Part shown: positions 6,946-7,008 of the stretch, in pieces
Numbering within the stretch: the stretch's first letter is position 1
Layout of the letters: each line of letters opens with the position of its first letter
Translations under genes and position numbers: made by a program
Assembly: GCA_036655915.1 (NCBI GenBank)
Contig: JAVVPE010000063.1
Location: forward strand, 1 to 7,008
From: JAVWGW01 sp036655915
GTDB taxonomy: Bacteria; Actinomycetota; Coriobacteriia; Coriobacteriales; Eggerthellaceae
Length of the DNA stretch: 7,008 nt
Direction of reading: 5' to 3'
The notes under the pieces: generated by a model
Seen by the model: only the letters and a program-made list of their open reading frames with translations
The model's database searches: none
What the model was told of the DNA's origin: nothing

Positions 6946-6988
6946 TCCTGCTAGAACGCTACCAAACCACATAGACGTTCTAGCAGGG
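6946..6988. terminator. Inverted repeat downstream of pknB, possible transcription end
   Basis: CCTGCTAGAACG (6947-6958) and CGTTCTAGCAGG (6976-6987) are perfect 12-base complements; a T-G pair at 6946/6988 can extend the stem to 13. The loop is 17 bases. It begins 39 bases after the pknB stop, so it could end the cluster's transcript. However, no run of T follows on either strand, so it is not a standard intrinsic terminator. It could instead be an RNA-stabilising hairpin or a protein-binding dyad. Confidence 0.4.
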
Positions 6989-7008
6989 CAAGCAACAGGG
7001 CTTTACCA

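Noticed and set aside
1..7008. Mobile elements, CRISPR arrays, tRNA or rRNA genes, riboswitches
   Set aside because: No transposase, regular spacer-repeat pattern, tRNA-like fold or conserved RNA motif was seen. Coding density is high and all genes belong to one known cluster.

Overview
The window looks like a stretch of chromosome from a moderately GC-rich actinobacterium. Gene order and protein character point to the class Coriobacteriia, perhaps Eggerthellaceae; that is an inference from family resemblance, not a database match. It carries the conserved actinobacterial cell-wall growth and Ser/Thr-phosphorylation cluster, all on the + strand. In Mycobacterium tuberculosis the equivalent order is fhaA-fhaB-pstP-rodA-pbpA-pknA-pknB. 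No gene on the - strand is supported.

Layout: 1-432 is the 3' end of an FhaA-like gene (linker plus C-terminal FHA domain). 433-500 is a short gap. 501-914 is fhaB, a membrane-anchored FHA protein with a GTG start. 914-2119 is pstP, a PP2C phosphatase with one membrane helix, starting on the last base of the fhaB stop codon. 2129-4885 is one 918-residue frame that joins a full RodA-type SEDS glycosyltransferase to a full PbpA-type class B penicillin-binding protein. 4886-4957 is a gap. 4958-6907 is pknB, a membrane Ser/Thr kinase with four extracellular PASTA domains. 6908-7008 is noncoding on the + strand and holds a strong inverted repeat.

The genes form a likely functional unit. PknB senses cell-wall fragments through its PASTA domains and phosphorylates substrates; PstP reverses this; FhaA and FhaB bind phosphothreonine and relay the signal; the RodA-PbpA protein polymerises and crosslinks peptidoglycan. 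Two departures from the mycobacterial arrangement stand out: rodA and pbpA are fused into one polypeptide, and no pknA lies between pbpA and pknB. Codon use looks uniform (a strong GAA preference for Glu), and there is no sign of mobile elements, CRISPR arrays, tRNA or rRNA genes.

The window holds a known core module, not an undescribed system. The feature most worth following up is the SEDS-PBP fusion.
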